From Kalymmatonema hyalinum WJT4-NPBG1 (GTDB taxonomy: Bacteria > Cyanobacteriota > Cyanobacteriia > Cyanobacteriales > Nostocaceae): a DNA stretch of 42,840 nt. The position numbers and the translations under genes were made by a program. The stretch is from NCBI GenBank assembly GCA_019359075.1, contig JAHHIB010000077.1:1-42840 (forward strand). The letters run 5' to 3'. Shown in pieces: positions 1 through 9,200 of this stretch (positions within the stretch are counted from its first letter, which is position 1; every line of letters begins with the position of its first letter). The notes below the pieces were generated by a model. It was not told where the DNA came from. It worked only from the letters and a program-made list of their open reading frames with translations, and made no database searches.

Positions 1-194
1 ATGGCACGGAGTGCCCGCCGGGGCGCGATGGCACGGAGTGCCCGCCGGGGCGCGATGGCACGGAGTGCCCGCCGGGGCGCGATGGCACGGAGTGCCCGCC
101 GGGGCGCGATGGCACGGAGTGCCCGCCGGGGCGCGATGGCACGGAGTGCCCGCCTGCGGCGCGATGGCACGGAGTGCCCGCCTGCGGCGATCGC
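1..194. repeat. 27-bp GC-rich minisatellite, about 7 tandem copies
   Basis: The unit starts ATGGCACGGAGTGCCCGCC and repeats every 27 bp at 1, 28, 55, 82 and 109. A copy at 136 is 28 bp long, and a last partial copy at 164 runs into a HIP1 site (GCGATCGC) near 187. The first five units look identical, so the array is young or homogenised. It stays open in two frames only because the unit length is a multiple of three; there is no ribosome binding site and no protein-like composition, so I do not call a gene. The sequence is cut by the window edge. Related GGCAC(C/G)GAGTG fragments occur near 13,217. Confidence 0.9.
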
Positions 195-345
195 CATTAT
201 TAGTTGTGGCTTTTTTGGTCGGATACTAGAAGACACTTATCTTGTAATGGTGAGAGTATATAAATTATCCTAAAACGCTCAGTGCAATTTTATTTAGACA
301 CACATGATTTAAGAATTCAAAGCTACTTTGTTACTGGATGCTCCC

Positions 346-2592
346 CTACATTTGCAACCCTACTTGAGCCAACCTTTGCTGCAACTGCGTGTACCTCTGT
401 TTCTGATTAACGGAGCGCACTGCCATACCAATGGCTTTTTGAGAACCAATAATAATCGCTAACTTCTTCGCACGAGTTAAGCCAGTGTAGAGAAGGTTGC
501 GAGAGAGCATCATGTAGTGTTGGGTATACATGGGCAGTATCACCACCGGGTATTCCGAGCCTTGCGACTTGTGAATTGTAACGCTCCACGCCAAAGCAAT
601 TTCATTTAAGTCGGCATAGTCGTAAGTAACTTCACGTTCTGCGTACTGAACGATGACTTCCTGTTCTTCGGTGTCGATAGCATTAATAAACCCAACATCG
701 CCGTTAAATACTTCGCGCTCGTAATCGTTGGTTAACTGGATAATGCGATCGCCCGTTCTAAAAATCGTTTCTCCCCTAGTAATTTCAATCTTTTCGGGAC
801 TGGGAGGATTGATTAGCTGCTGAAGTACTTTATTGAGGTTGCGAGTTCCCACTAATCCCCGTGACATTGGAGAAAGGACTTGTACATCGGTAACAGGGTT
901 AAAACCAAGGTTCGGAATAAAATCACTAACTAACTCGCTAATTACCTGCACCCCATGTTCCGGCTGATGTCCGCCCCCATGCCACAAACAATCAGCAGTG
1001 GGAGTATTAGAAATTGGTTCAATATTTGGGTACTGTCCCCGGTTAATTTGGTGAGCGCTTCTAATAATTGCACTACTTTGCGCTTGGCGAAATACTTGGG
1101 TGAGACGCACAACTGGTATGCGATCGCTCTTTATCAAATCGGCAAGGACGCTACCAGGTCCGACCGATGGTAACTGGTCGATATCCCCGACAAACAGTAT
1201 TTGACCATCTTCTGGTACGGCTTTGATTAAACTGTATGCTAGAAACAAATCCAGCATACTCGCCTCGTCCACGATGATTGCTTTTTGAGGCAAGGGGTTA
1301 CTCATATCCCGCTTAAAACCCATGTTTCTGGGGTCGAATTCCAACAACCGATGTACGGTTTTCGCCTCTAACCCAGTCATCTCGGTTAACCGCTGCGCCG
1401 CCCGTCCAGTGGGTGCAGCCAAGGCAATTGATTTACCCATCGCTTTCCATAATTCGACGATGGTACGAGTTACAAAAGTTTTACCCGTACCGGGACCACC
1501 TGTCAGCACAGTAACTCTAGAGTAAGCTGCTATCTCCACCGCTTCTTGTTGTTGCTCGGAAAGTTCAACTTTGCGACTTTGGGTAAAACGTGTAAGCCAG
1601 GTACGGACGCGCTCAATGTCTGAATTGACGCGCTGCACTAGGCGCTGACCAATAACGAGCGCTAAATTTTGTTCGGTGTTAAAGAACGCAGGATTATAAC
1701 AAAGTAAAGTTTTGTCAGCAGACTGTTCTCTAATCAGTTCATCTGCAAGCGACATATTTTTGATGATTTGAGCGATCACATTATGTGATGGTTCGTGGGA
1801 TTCGCATTTGAGGAGTGCGATCGCTCCCGTTATTAATTCGCTTTGGGGTAAATAACAATGTCCGTCTTCAGCAGCTTCGCTCAATACGTGCGTTAAACCA
1901 GCACGGTAGCGAAATTCCGAATCTGAAGGTACGCCTAAGTTACGAGCAATTTTATCAGCTGTCAAAAACCCAATACCGTAGATATCAGTAGCTAGTTGGT
2001 AGGGGTTGGTGGTGACAATGGCGATCGCTTTATCGGCGTATTGCTTATAAATTTTGACGGCGTAGGTGGTGGAAACGCCGTGAGTTTGGAGAAATACCAT
2101 CACTTCTTTGATGGCTTTTTGCGTCTCCCAAGCTTTTTTAATGATGGCTATGCGTTTTTTGGCAATGCCATTAACTTCGCTGAGTCGGTCGATGTGATGT
2201 TCGATGATGTCGAGGGTTTCTAACCCAAAATGGGCAACGATGCGCTTTGCGGTGACGGGACCGACACCTTTAATTAAACCGCTACCTAAATACTTCTCGA
2301 TACCAGTGAGAGTTGCAGGTTTAGTTTCCTTGTAGTTAACTACTTTAAACTGAGCGCCATACTGCGGGTGTTCGCTCCAAAAGCCCCAGAGTTGCAGGGT
2401 TTGTCCTGGTTGAATAGTCGCAAAATTCCCCGTAATTGTGGTTAAATCCCTTGCGCCAGAACGTTGCAGCCGCGCCACAGTGTAACCCGACTCTTCACTG
2501 TAAAAAGTCAGGCGCTCCACTACTCCCGTTATCGACTCTTGTTTGGGGGTAGCGTTTACTTTGTCTTGTGCTTGATTTGGCGCGGGTTGCAT
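346..2592 (-). CDS. recD2: RecD2-type ATP-dependent DNA helicase (SF1B)
   Basis: About 748 residues, the usual length for RecD2/RecD-like helicases that work without RecBC. The N-terminal part (about 20-100) matches the RecD2 OB-like domain (GVVERLTFYSEESGYTVARL). Helix-hairpin-helix-like segments follow around 100-225 (GLIKGVGPVTAKRI, GIGFLTADKIA). The helicase core shows Walker A GGPGTGKT (366-373), motif Ia PTGRAAQRL, Walker B DEAS (443-446), and near the C-terminus HKSQGSE and GLTRAKK. It should unwind DNA 5' to 3' in repair or recombination. ATG at 2592 is preferred over the in-frame TTG three bases upstream. No partner RecB/RecC gene is visible, which supports RecD2 rather than RecD. 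Confidence 0.93.
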   Translation of the reverse strand: MQPAPNQAQDKVNATPKQESITGVVERLTFYSEESGYTVARLQRSGARDLTTITGNFATIQPGQTLQLWGFWSEHPQYGAQFKVVNYKETKPATLTGIEKYLGSGLIKGVGPVTAKRIVAHFGLETLDIIEHHIDRLSEVNGIAKKRIAIIKKAWETQKAIKEVMVFLQTHGVSTTYAVKIYKQYADKAIAIVTTNPYQLATDIYGIGFLTADKIARNLGVPSDSEFRYRAGLTHVLSEAAEDGHCYLPQSELITGAIALLKCESHEPSHNVIAQIIKNMSLADELIREQSADKTLLCYNPAFFNTEQNLALVIGQRLVQRVNSDIERVRTWLTRFTQSRKVELSEQQQEAVEIAAYSRVTVLTGGPGTGKTFVTRTIVELWKAMGKSIALAAPTGRAAQRLTEMTGLEAKTVHRLLEFDPRNMGFKRDMSNPLPQKAIIVDEASMLDLFLAYSLIKAVPEDGQILFVGDIDQLPSVGPGSVLADLIKSDRIPVVRLTQVFRQAQSSAIIRSAHQINRGQYPNIEPISNTPTADCLWHGGGHQPEHGVQVISELVSDFIPNLGFNPVTDVQVLSPMSRGLVGTRNLNKVLQQLINPPSPEKIEITRGETIFRTGDRIIQLTNDYEREVFNGDVGFINAIDTEEQEVIVQYAEREVTYDYADLNEIALAWSVTIHKSQGSEYPVVILPMYTQHYMMLSRNLLYTGLTRAKKLAIIIGSQKAIGMAVRSVNQKQRYTQLQQRLAQVGLQM

Positions 2593-2690
2593 CAATTAAT
2601 CATTTGTGTATAGCACGCGGTTATTATATCGTTAGATGCCTGTTAAACAATCTGTTGGAATACTCTTAGTATTTTTGTATTATAAAGCGA

Positions 2691-2740
2691 GCGATTGCGA
2701 TTCGCTTCTGTGGCAAAGCTAATCGCTCTCGGCAGAGGGG
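2691..2740. repeat. dispersed GCGATTGCGATTCGCTTCTG repeat, copy 1
   Basis: The core GCGATTGCGATTCGCTTCTG plus TGGCAAAGC(C/T)AATCGC recurs at about 2,949-2,985 and 13,300-13,332. It folds on itself because the AATCGC tail pairs with GCGATT. It belongs to the family of small HIP-like hairpins scattered through intergenic DNA here. Confidence 0.75.
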
Positions 2741-2771
2741 AGCGCATAAAACCGCGCATACGTAAAAAGTA

Positions 2772-2915
2772 GACTTCTTGCAAAAGTCGAAAAGTTGTGA
2801 ATGTCATTCTGAGCGAAACGCAGTGTAGCGAGGAATCTCAAGAGATGTTTCGCTATGCCTCCGGCACGCTGCGCGAACGCTCAACATGACATTTCAAGCA
2901 TTTTTGCAAGAGGTC
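2772..2915. mobile_element. MITE with GACTTCTTGCAAAA terminal inverted repeats and TA flanks
   Basis: The left end GACTTCTTGCAAAA pairs with the right end TTTTGCAAGAGGTC with one mismatch. Both ends are flanked by TA (2770-2771 and 2916-2917), the target duplication typical of IS630/Tc1-mariner elements. The element is about 144 bp and has no ORF. It contains the dispersed motif GTCATTCTGAGCGAAACG, also found as a diverged copy inside 28,909-29,089. It is probably a non-autonomous element mobilised by an IS630-type transposase encoded elsewhere. Confidence 0.75.
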
Positions 2916-2925
2916 TAGTGAAAAG

Positions 2926-3165
2926 CTAATTACCAAAAGGGCTGGGGAGCGATTGCGATTCGCTTCTGTGGCAAAGCCAATCGCCTCCGGCGGGCGGGTA
3001 CGCCATAGCACAGAGCGGCAACTTTTCCTCTTTGAATATCAAAACTGCATTACTGACCGAGGAGTAATTTAGCCAACCCAAAGTGCCTATTCCTCTTGCC
3101 ATTATTGCTGCTAATAACGGAATTAAGCCAAAAAGTGACCAATAATTCAGATTTCCATTGGTCAT
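2926..3165 (-). CDS. possible small membrane protein whose tail runs into a dispersed repeat
   Basis: This is a 79-codon frame. Its first 50 residues contain a hydrophobic stretch (GLIPLLAAIMARGIGTLGWL) that could be one membrane segment. The last 28 residues are encoded by a dispersed repeat copy (2,949-3,000) and look like random read-through. I see no ribosome binding site before the ATG. It could be a decayed gene or a chance frame; I do not recognise a family. Confidence 0.2.
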   Translation of the reverse strand: MTNGNLNYWSLFGLIPLLAAIMARGIGTLGWLNYSSVSNAVLIFKEEKLPLCAMAYPPAGGDWLCHRSESQSLPSPFGN

Positions 3166-3286
3166 GAACCCACAATTATTGGCAGGGGTTGCTAATGTAT
3201 TCCCTCATGATTCCAGCTAATTCTCGCTCAGAGAGGGCTGGCATCGGCTTTGTTGTGACCAACGTCTTTAAGTTTGATAATTGTAC

Positions 3287-3559
3287 ATGAACATAGGAAT
3301 AATCGAGTCTTACAATAGCGGATTTTTAGACGTTGTACCAGAGGGTGAAAGCAGCGACTATTGGCAGATTGCAGCTATACACATCAATGGGCAAGCCTAC
3401 TGCCCTACCCCTCGGCTTTATCGTTCAGAAAAAGTGGCATTAAAACTCGCTGCACAAATTTATGATTGGTTAGCTGACCACGAAGGAGAAATTAGTAATG
3501 GGGCTTGCAACTGCGAAAAATTTAAACTCATTCTATGGCAGCAACCGAAAGTATCTTAG
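3287..3559 (+). CDS. small hypothetical protein (90 aa)
   Basis: This reads MNIGIIESYNSGFLDVVPEG and continues with two conserved-looking cysteines near the end (ACNCEKF). An in-frame TTG six bases upstream is possible, but ATG at 3287 is preferred. The mixture of aromatic and charged residues (DYWQIAAIHINGQ, RLYRSEKVALKLAAQIYDWL) looks like a folded soluble alpha/beta domain. No family was recognised. It stands alone, upstream of a HIP1-bounded hairpin (about 3,594-3,656). The function is unknown. Confidence 0.6.
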   Translation: MNIGIIESYNSGFLDVVPEGESSDYWQIAAIHINGQAYCPTPRLYRSEKVALKLAAQIYDWLADHEGEISNGACNCEKFKLILWQQPKVS

Positions 3560-3593
3560 TTGACTTTTCCTCGCTTGAATTTCAGGAGACAGG

Positions 3594-3656
3594 CGATCGC
3601 TATAAATGGGTGTTTATCCTCTAAGAATTTTTTTTATAAGGGCGATCGCTTCTCAT
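3594..3656. repeat. HIP1-flanked hairpin carrying the TCCTCTAAGAATT motif
   Basis: GGCGATCGCTATAAA at the left pairs with TTATAAGGGCGATCGC at the right. The loop holds TCCTCTAAGAATTT (3617-3630), the first copy in this window of a motif that recurs many times downstream. It may act as a terminator or structural element after the 3287-3559 gene. Confidence 0.55.
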
Positions 3657-3741
3657 GATTAAGCTAATTGATACTAGCACTGATTAGAGCAGAAAGCCCA
3701 CTTCAACGACCATCTGGGATGATAGCAGTCGTCTTTACCTG

Positions 3742-3771
3742 GTCACTGATAACTGATAACTGATAACTGTT
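3742..3771. repeat. STRR heptamer array (GATAACT)
   Basis: Tandem TGATAAC-type heptamers. Arrays of CAGTTAT, GTTACCA and GATAACT heptamers recur at about 4,803, 13,522, 16,236 and 41,151. They match the short tandemly repeated repetitive sequences known from heterocystous cyanobacteria. Confidence 0.85.
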
Positions 3772-3951
3772 TGAGTCGCCTCAACTGCAAAGTTCTTGGA
3801 AATGGGGGTAAAAAACGCTTATATAATAGTATTTTCAAATTGGCTTTGCCCCTGGTGTCACGAATCGTATATTTACCCCTATATTTACCTCTATGAGCAG
3901 CACAATCAAACGACTGATTAGAGAAAAGAAGATTCCCCAGGAGCAATAATC

Positions 3952-4245
3952 ATGACTCAAGACCAACCCAGTAGACTCGACCGATTAGAAACGCTGCTAG
4001 CCGAGGTAGGGGATGTAGTATTACAAAACGTTGAAGTGACTGCTAATCACAGTGCAATACTAACCCAATTGGAAAATTCAGCTTCTCGACATGATGAAGC
4101 GCTCACCCGAATTGAGGGGGCGCTAGAACAACTTACAAATCGTGTTGATACTTTAGCAGCTGTGACTGCTCAAAATAATGACAGGATTGAGCAGATTTTG
4201 GAATACCTTTTCAGGGAAAGACCTAACGGGAGGGGCGGTAATTAG
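3952..4245 (+). CDS. coiled-coil hypothetical protein (97 aa)
   Basis: The start ATG follows an AGGAG-like site in CCCCAGGAGCAATAATCATG. The protein is nearly all heptad-rich helix (SRLDRLETLLAEVG; ALTRIEGALEQLTNRVDTLAAV; NNDRIEQILEYLF), so a parallel coiled coil or trimer is likely. Short proteins of this pattern are frequent and uncharacterised in filamentous cyanobacteria. A basic, Gly/Asn-rich tail (RERPNGRGGN) ends it. It has no obvious operon partner. The role is unknown. Confidence 0.75.
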   Translation: MTQDQPSRLDRLETLLAEVGDVVLQNVEVTANHSAILTQLENSASRHDEALTRIEGALEQLTNRVDTLAAVTAQNNDRIEQILEYLFRERPNGRGGN

Positions 4246-4311
4246 TACCGCTGCGCGTTCGTCAAAAGCGAAGGTAATAAGTCAAAAAACTGATTATGTA
4301 GGCTTTTCGCG

Positions 4312-4725
4312 CTATGAGTGAATGGGTAGCTTTATTTTCGCGCCCGTTGTACTAGTTACCGTAACGTTAAGATGAGTCTGCGTTTTGCTATCCAAATTGC
4401 CCAGAGGTACGATAAAGCGATCGCGAAGCGGGCGCTCTGCGCCATCGCATTCTGACACTGCGCTTTGCGCAATCGCCCTGCTTCCGTACTGCACTTCGCG
4501 CGATCGCCCTGCATAGCACTGGCACCTGTGCAATCGCCTCTCTAGAACAATGTTGTTGTTTAACAATACTGCGTATCTTGATTTTCGGATGCAGCAAAAT
4601 ACTTCTCGCTTGTCAGTAGCTTGACCTTTTTGGCGAGCGACAGAAAAATGATAAAGCCCACGATAAATCATTTCTAAAGAAATGGAGTCAAAAGGCAAAG
4701 AGAGTTCGCGACTCAACAGCATCAC
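4312..4725 (-). pseudogene. decayed ORF, possibly a transposase C-terminal remnant
   Basis: The first 35 residues (ELSLPFDSISLEMIYRGLYHF, then SVARQKGQATD) look like a real protein, and this LEMIYRGLYHF pattern resembles C-terminal ends I associate with some cyanobacterial transposases. The rest of the frame passes through HIP-type hairpin repeats (4,420-4,540: GCGATCGC, CTGCGCTTTGCGCAATCGCC) and has no protein-like pattern. I therefore treat it as a gene fragment overrun by repeats, not as a 137-residue protein. Family assignment is weak. Confidence 0.3.
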
Positions 4726-4802
4726 CTAAATCGACCAAAACAGCATTAAAACAGTGAACAATGAACATGAAAGAATTCTTCATGCTCTTACTGGCTGGTA
4801 CT

Positions 4803-4862
4803 GCGGGTACTTGATAACTGATAACTGATACTGCGGGTACTTGATAACTGGTAACTGTTAAA
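4803..4862. repeat. STRR array with two copies of an ACTGCGGGTACTTGATAACTG unit
   Basis: TACTGCGGGTACTTGATAAC occurs twice around GATAACTGATAACTGATA heptamers. The same GGTACTG(C/T)GG wording is found next to STRR arrays at about 16,480, 26,885 and 41,240, so these arrays seem to travel with a common flank. Confidence 0.7.
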
Positions 4863-4928
4863 TAACCAAGTCTGCCAAATCTGTAACTAATTGCAAGTAT
4901 TGCTTAACACTAAAAAATCTGATCACTT

Positions 4929-5696
4929 TTACCTGGCTGTATAGCCACCATCAATGACTAATTCCGAACCTGTGACAAACTTAGACTCCTCCGAAGCAAG
5001 GTAGAGAATGCCGTAGGCAATATCATCTGGCTCACCGATATGCCCAATTGGATGGAGGCGTTCAAGTTCTTTGCGTCCAGCTTCAACGTCCCCCTGTTGT
5101 TTAAGATTGTTCTCAACCATAGGTGTCCAGATAAAGCCAGGATGAACAGAATTGACTCGAATTTTGTGTTTTGCGTACAGCAGTGCATCGGTTTTACTCA
5201 TCAGGCTCACGGCACCTTTGGAGGCATGATAGGGCGGGTAGTCAGGGGCACCAACCAATCCGTAAATCGAGGACAAGTTAATAATGCTACCGCCCCCCGC
5301 ATCAATCATTGCAGGAATAGCATATTTAGTACAGAAGAAAACTCCATTCACGTTGATTGCCATCACAGCGTTCCATTCTACTTCAGTAATTTCATGGGTT
5401 GGTTTATTAACACCACCAATTCCTGCATTATTGACCAGGACATCAATTTTTTTCCACTGTTGGCAAACTTCAGTAAATACCTGTTCAACTTCTGATTCTT
5501 TAGAAACATCCAAATGCCAGTATTCTGCTTCTCCACCACTGTTCTTAATGCTTTGGGCGATCGCCTTGCCCTCATCGTCTTTAATATCGGTAATTGCAAC
5601 TAAAGCACCTTCTTTGGCTAATAGCATACAAGTGGCTTTACCAATACCAGTCGCGCCACCTGTAACAATGGCAACTTTATCTTTAACTCGGTTCAT
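4929..5696 (-). CDS. short-chain dehydrogenase/reductase (SDR)
   Basis: 255 residues, the normal size of a classical SDR. The Rossmann NAD(P)-binding motif TGGATGIG is at 12-19, with an acidic residue in TDIKD (about 37) that favours NAD(H). NNAG is at 89-92, the catalytic Ser at about 143 and the YHASK catalytic pair at Tyr156/Lys160. The motif PGFIWTPMV and the C-terminal GSELVIDGGYTAR are typical of the family. The substrate cannot be told from the sequence; alcohol or keto-ester oxidoreductase is the safe call. Start ATG at 5696 follows GTAGGAGCGT, an AGGAG site with short spacing. It is a single gene. Confidence 0.93.
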   Translation of the reverse strand: MNRVKDKVAIVTGGATGIGKATCMLLAKEGALVAITDIKDDEGKAIAQSIKNSGGEAEYWHLDVSKESEVEQVFTEVCQQWKKIDVLVNNAGIGGVNKPTHEITEVEWNAVMAINVNGVFFCTKYAIPAMIDAGGGSIINLSSIYGLVGAPDYPPYHASKGAVSLMSKTDALLYAKHKIRVNSVHPGFIWTPMVENNLKQQGDVEAGRKELERLHPIGHIGEPDDIAYGILYLASEESKFVTGSELVIDGGYTAR

Positions 5697-5729
5697 ACGC
5701 TCCTACAAGATCATAGCCGCTTAATTTTG

Positions 5730-6172
5730 TCCGAACTATCAAGACATAGTGGGAGGGTGAGAACCCTTACCTTTTAAGGAGGGACGGGATACCCGACTCA
5801 ACAGGTTTTAACAATCATGTTTCTTTTTCAGGAACTTTGCACGCTTCAAATGCGTCATAATCAATATAGCGCGTTACAACGCGAAACCATTGTAGGAAAG
5901 TCTTCCGCTTCATGCCCAGAGAACTGATAATGACACTGGCTTCTGAGAAAAAGACAAATAAACTGAATCTTTAAATCCATCCGAGGGGGGACGCCTCTTA
6001 GATGTAAAACTAAAATGCTTGTTGAGACGGTCTGGCGGGGAGTAAGTCACGAGGCTGCTCTAGTTAAGAGTCTAAGAAACAGGAACAAAGGTGTAACAGC
6101 ATGACCTTGGTCTGCTGTGGAACAACTTTTAAGAATCCCTGCGCATTTATGCCAGGGAGTACGTCAATACCC
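5730..6172 (+). ncRNA. orphan IS200/IS605-type right end resembling a TnpB omega-RNA
   Basis: There is no credible gene between the SDR and the NB-ARC gene. The 3' part has the layout of the right end of IS200/IS605 elements: GAGACGGTCTGGCGGGGAGT (about 6,027), further structured sequence, then a terminal hairpin TCCCTGCGCAT/ATGCCAGGGA (6,136-6,158) followed by GTACGTCAA. In known elements this segment overlaps the end of tnpB and is the omega-RNA scaffold that guides TnpB. Here no tnpB frame remains upstream. This is pattern recognition of a family I know; a covariance-model search would be needed to confirm it. Confidence 0.45.
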
Positions 6173-6215
6173 GGATAACAACGCGGTTATGGAAGCGATA
6201 CAAAATATGCATGCA

Positions 6216-9200
6216 TTAGCGCCACCACCGTGCCACATCATTAATAGCAGTAGCAACCTCAGCCACTGCTAGCTGATCACTTAACGCAAACAAAACCGGA
6301 ACCAGTGCCCTTATGTCTTGCAGCAAGTCCTCGCGACGTCTCTGAGATATTTTGTGCAGTGTATCTTGCCAAAGAGAGAAAAGGTCGGTTATTGGCATCT
6401 TGGATAAAGGGACAGCTAAAGCAGTTAGGGCTTCGGCGCGATATCTTTCATCAGCAATTTCGCGAGCCACCTGAAGCGCTTCGGGCAACACTTCGGGCAG
6501 TTTGTCAGCTAAATCTGTTAGGGCTTTGGCGCGATATCTTTCATCAGCAATCTCGCGAGCCACTTGAAGGACTTCGGGCATTAATGCTTCGGGCAGTTTG
6601 TCAGCTAAAGCAGTTAGGGCTTTGGCGCGATATCTTTCATCAGCAATCTCGCGAGCCACTTGAAGGACTTCGGGCATTAATGCTTCGGGCAGTTTGTCAG
6701 CTAAAGCAGTTAGGGCTTTGGCGCGATATTCTTCATCAGCTTCATCAGCAATAAGGTGAACCACTTGAAGGGCTTCGGACATTAATGCTTCCGGCAGTTT
6801 GTCAGCTAAAGCAGTTAGGGCATCGGCGCGATATCTTTCATCAGCAATCTCGCGAGCCACTTGAAGGGCTTCGGACATTAATGCTTCGGGCAGTTTGTCA
6901 GCTAAAGCAGTTAGGGCATAGGCGCGATATCTTTCATCAGCAATCTCGCGAGCCACCTGAAGCGCTTCGGGCAACACTTCGGGCAATTTGTCAGCTAAAG
7001 CTGTTAGGGCTTTGGCGCGATTATATTCCTTAGCAATCTCGCGAGCCACTTTAAGGGTTTCGGGCAACACTTCGGGCAGTTTGTCAGCTAAAGCTGTTAG
7101 GGCTTTGGCGCGATAATATTCATCAGCAATTTCGCGAGCCACTTTAAGGGTTTCGGGCAACACTTCGGGCAGTTTGTCAGCTAAAGCTGTTAGGGCTTTG
7201 GCGCGATAATATTCATCAGCAATTTCGCGAGCCACTTGAAGGGCTTCGGACATTAATGCTTCGGGCAGTTTGTCAGCTAAAGCAGTTAGGGCATAGGCGC
7301 GATATCTTTCATCAGCAATCTCGCGAGCAACTTTAAGGGCTTCGGGCATTAATGCTTCGGGCAGTTTGTCAGCTAAAGCAGTTAGGGCATCGGCGCGATA
7401 ATATTCATCAGCAATTTCGCGAGCCACTTGAAGGGCTTCGGACATTAATGCTTCGGGCAGTTTGTCAGCTAAAGCAGTTAGGGCATAGGCGCGATATCTT
7501 TCATCAGCAATCTCGCGAGCAACTTTAAGGGCTTCGGGCATTAATGCTTCGGGCAGTTTGTCAGCTAAAGCAGTTAGGGCATCGGCGCGATTATATTCCT
7601 TAGCAATCTCGCGAGCCACTTGAAGGGCTTCGGACATTAATGCTTCCGGCAGTTTGTCAGCTAAAGCTGTTAGGGCTTTGGCGCGACTATATTCATCAGC
7701 AATCTCGCGAGCAACTTTAAGGGCTTCGGGCATTAATGCTTCGGGCAGTTTGTCGGCTAAAGCAGTTAGGGCATCGGCGCGATTATATTCCTTAGCAATC
7801 TCGCGAGCCACCTGAAGGGCTTCGGGCAACACTTCGGGCAGTTTGTCAGCTAAAGCTGTTAGGGCTTTGGCGCGACTATATTCATCAGCAATCTCGCGAG
7901 CCACTTGAAGGGCTTCGGACATTAATGCTTCCGGCAGTTTGTCAGCTAAAGCTGTTAGGGCTTTGGCGCGATATTCTTCATCAGCAATCTCGCGAGCAAC
8001 TTTAAGGGCTTCGGGCATTAATGCTTCGGGCAGTTTGTCGGCTAAAGCAGTTAGGGCATCGGCGCGATTATATTCCTTAGCAATCTCGCGAGCCACCTGA
8101 AGGGCTTCGGGCAACACTTCGGGCAGTTTGTCAGCTAAAGCTGTTAGGGCTTTGGCGCGACTATATTCATCAGCAATCTCGCGAGCAACTTTAAGGGCTT
8201 CGGACATTAATGCTTCGGGCAGTTTGTCAGCTAAAGCTGTTAGGGCTTTGGCGCGACTATATTCATCAGCAATCTCGCGAGCCACCTGAAGGGCTTCGGG
8301 CAACACTTGGGGCAGTTTGTCGGCTAAAGCAGTTAGGGCATAGGCGCGCTTATCTTCATCAGCAATCTCGCGAGCCACCTTAAGGGCTTCGGGCAACACT
8401 TGGGGCAGTTTGTCAGCTAAAGCTGTTAGGGCTTTGGCGCGACTATATTCATCAGCAATCTCGCAAGCCACCTTAAGGGCTTCGGGCATTAATGCTTCCG
8501 GCAGTTTGTCAGCTAAAGCAGTTAGGGCATCGGCGCGATTATATTCCTTAGCAATCTCGCGAGCAACTTTAAGGGCTTCGGGCAACACTTGGGGCAGTTT
8601 GTCAGCTAAAGCTGTTAGGGCATCGGCGCGATTAGATTCATTAGCAATCTCGCGAGCCACCTGAAGGGCTTCGGGCAACACTTCCGGCAGTTTGTTAGCT
8701 AAAGCTGTTAGGGCATAGGCGCGATATCTTTCATCAGCAATCTCGCGAGCCACCTGAAGCGCTTCGGGCATTAATGCTTCCGGCAGTTTGTCAGCTAAAG
8801 CTGTTAGGGCATAGGCGCGATATTCTTCATCAGCAGTCTCGCGAGCCACCTGAAGGGCTTCGGGCATTAATGCTTCCGGCAGTTTGTCAGCTAAAGCTGT
8901 TAGGGCTATGGCGTGATATCTTTCATTAGCAATTTCGCGAGCCACCTGAAGGGCTTCGGGCATTAATGCTTCCGGCAGTTTGTCAGCTAAAACTGTTAGG
9001 GCATAGAGGCGATTAGATTCATCAGCAATCTCGCGAGCCACCTGAAGGGCTGTTTGCAGTGCCTGCTCTTTTAAGACTTGTGACAGATACTCAGCTAAAG
9101 AAGCAAGTGTACTTACTTTTTTGTGCTGATCAGGAATTTGCAGGGCATAAGCTAAACCCTGTTCTTGTGTCCATACTTTTTTCTTAACTAGTGCAATTAG

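Noticed and set aside
5040-5724. Two plus-strand frames of about 150 codons opposite the SDR gene
   Set aside because: Antisense shadows; all SDR motifs are on the minus strand.
6420-9000. Regular repeats that could suggest a CRISPR array
   Set aside because: Units are contiguous, coding in one frame for the NB-ARC repeats, and there are no unique spacers. The same holds for the 120-bp and 69-bp arrays at 13,880-14,730 and 30,745-31,850.
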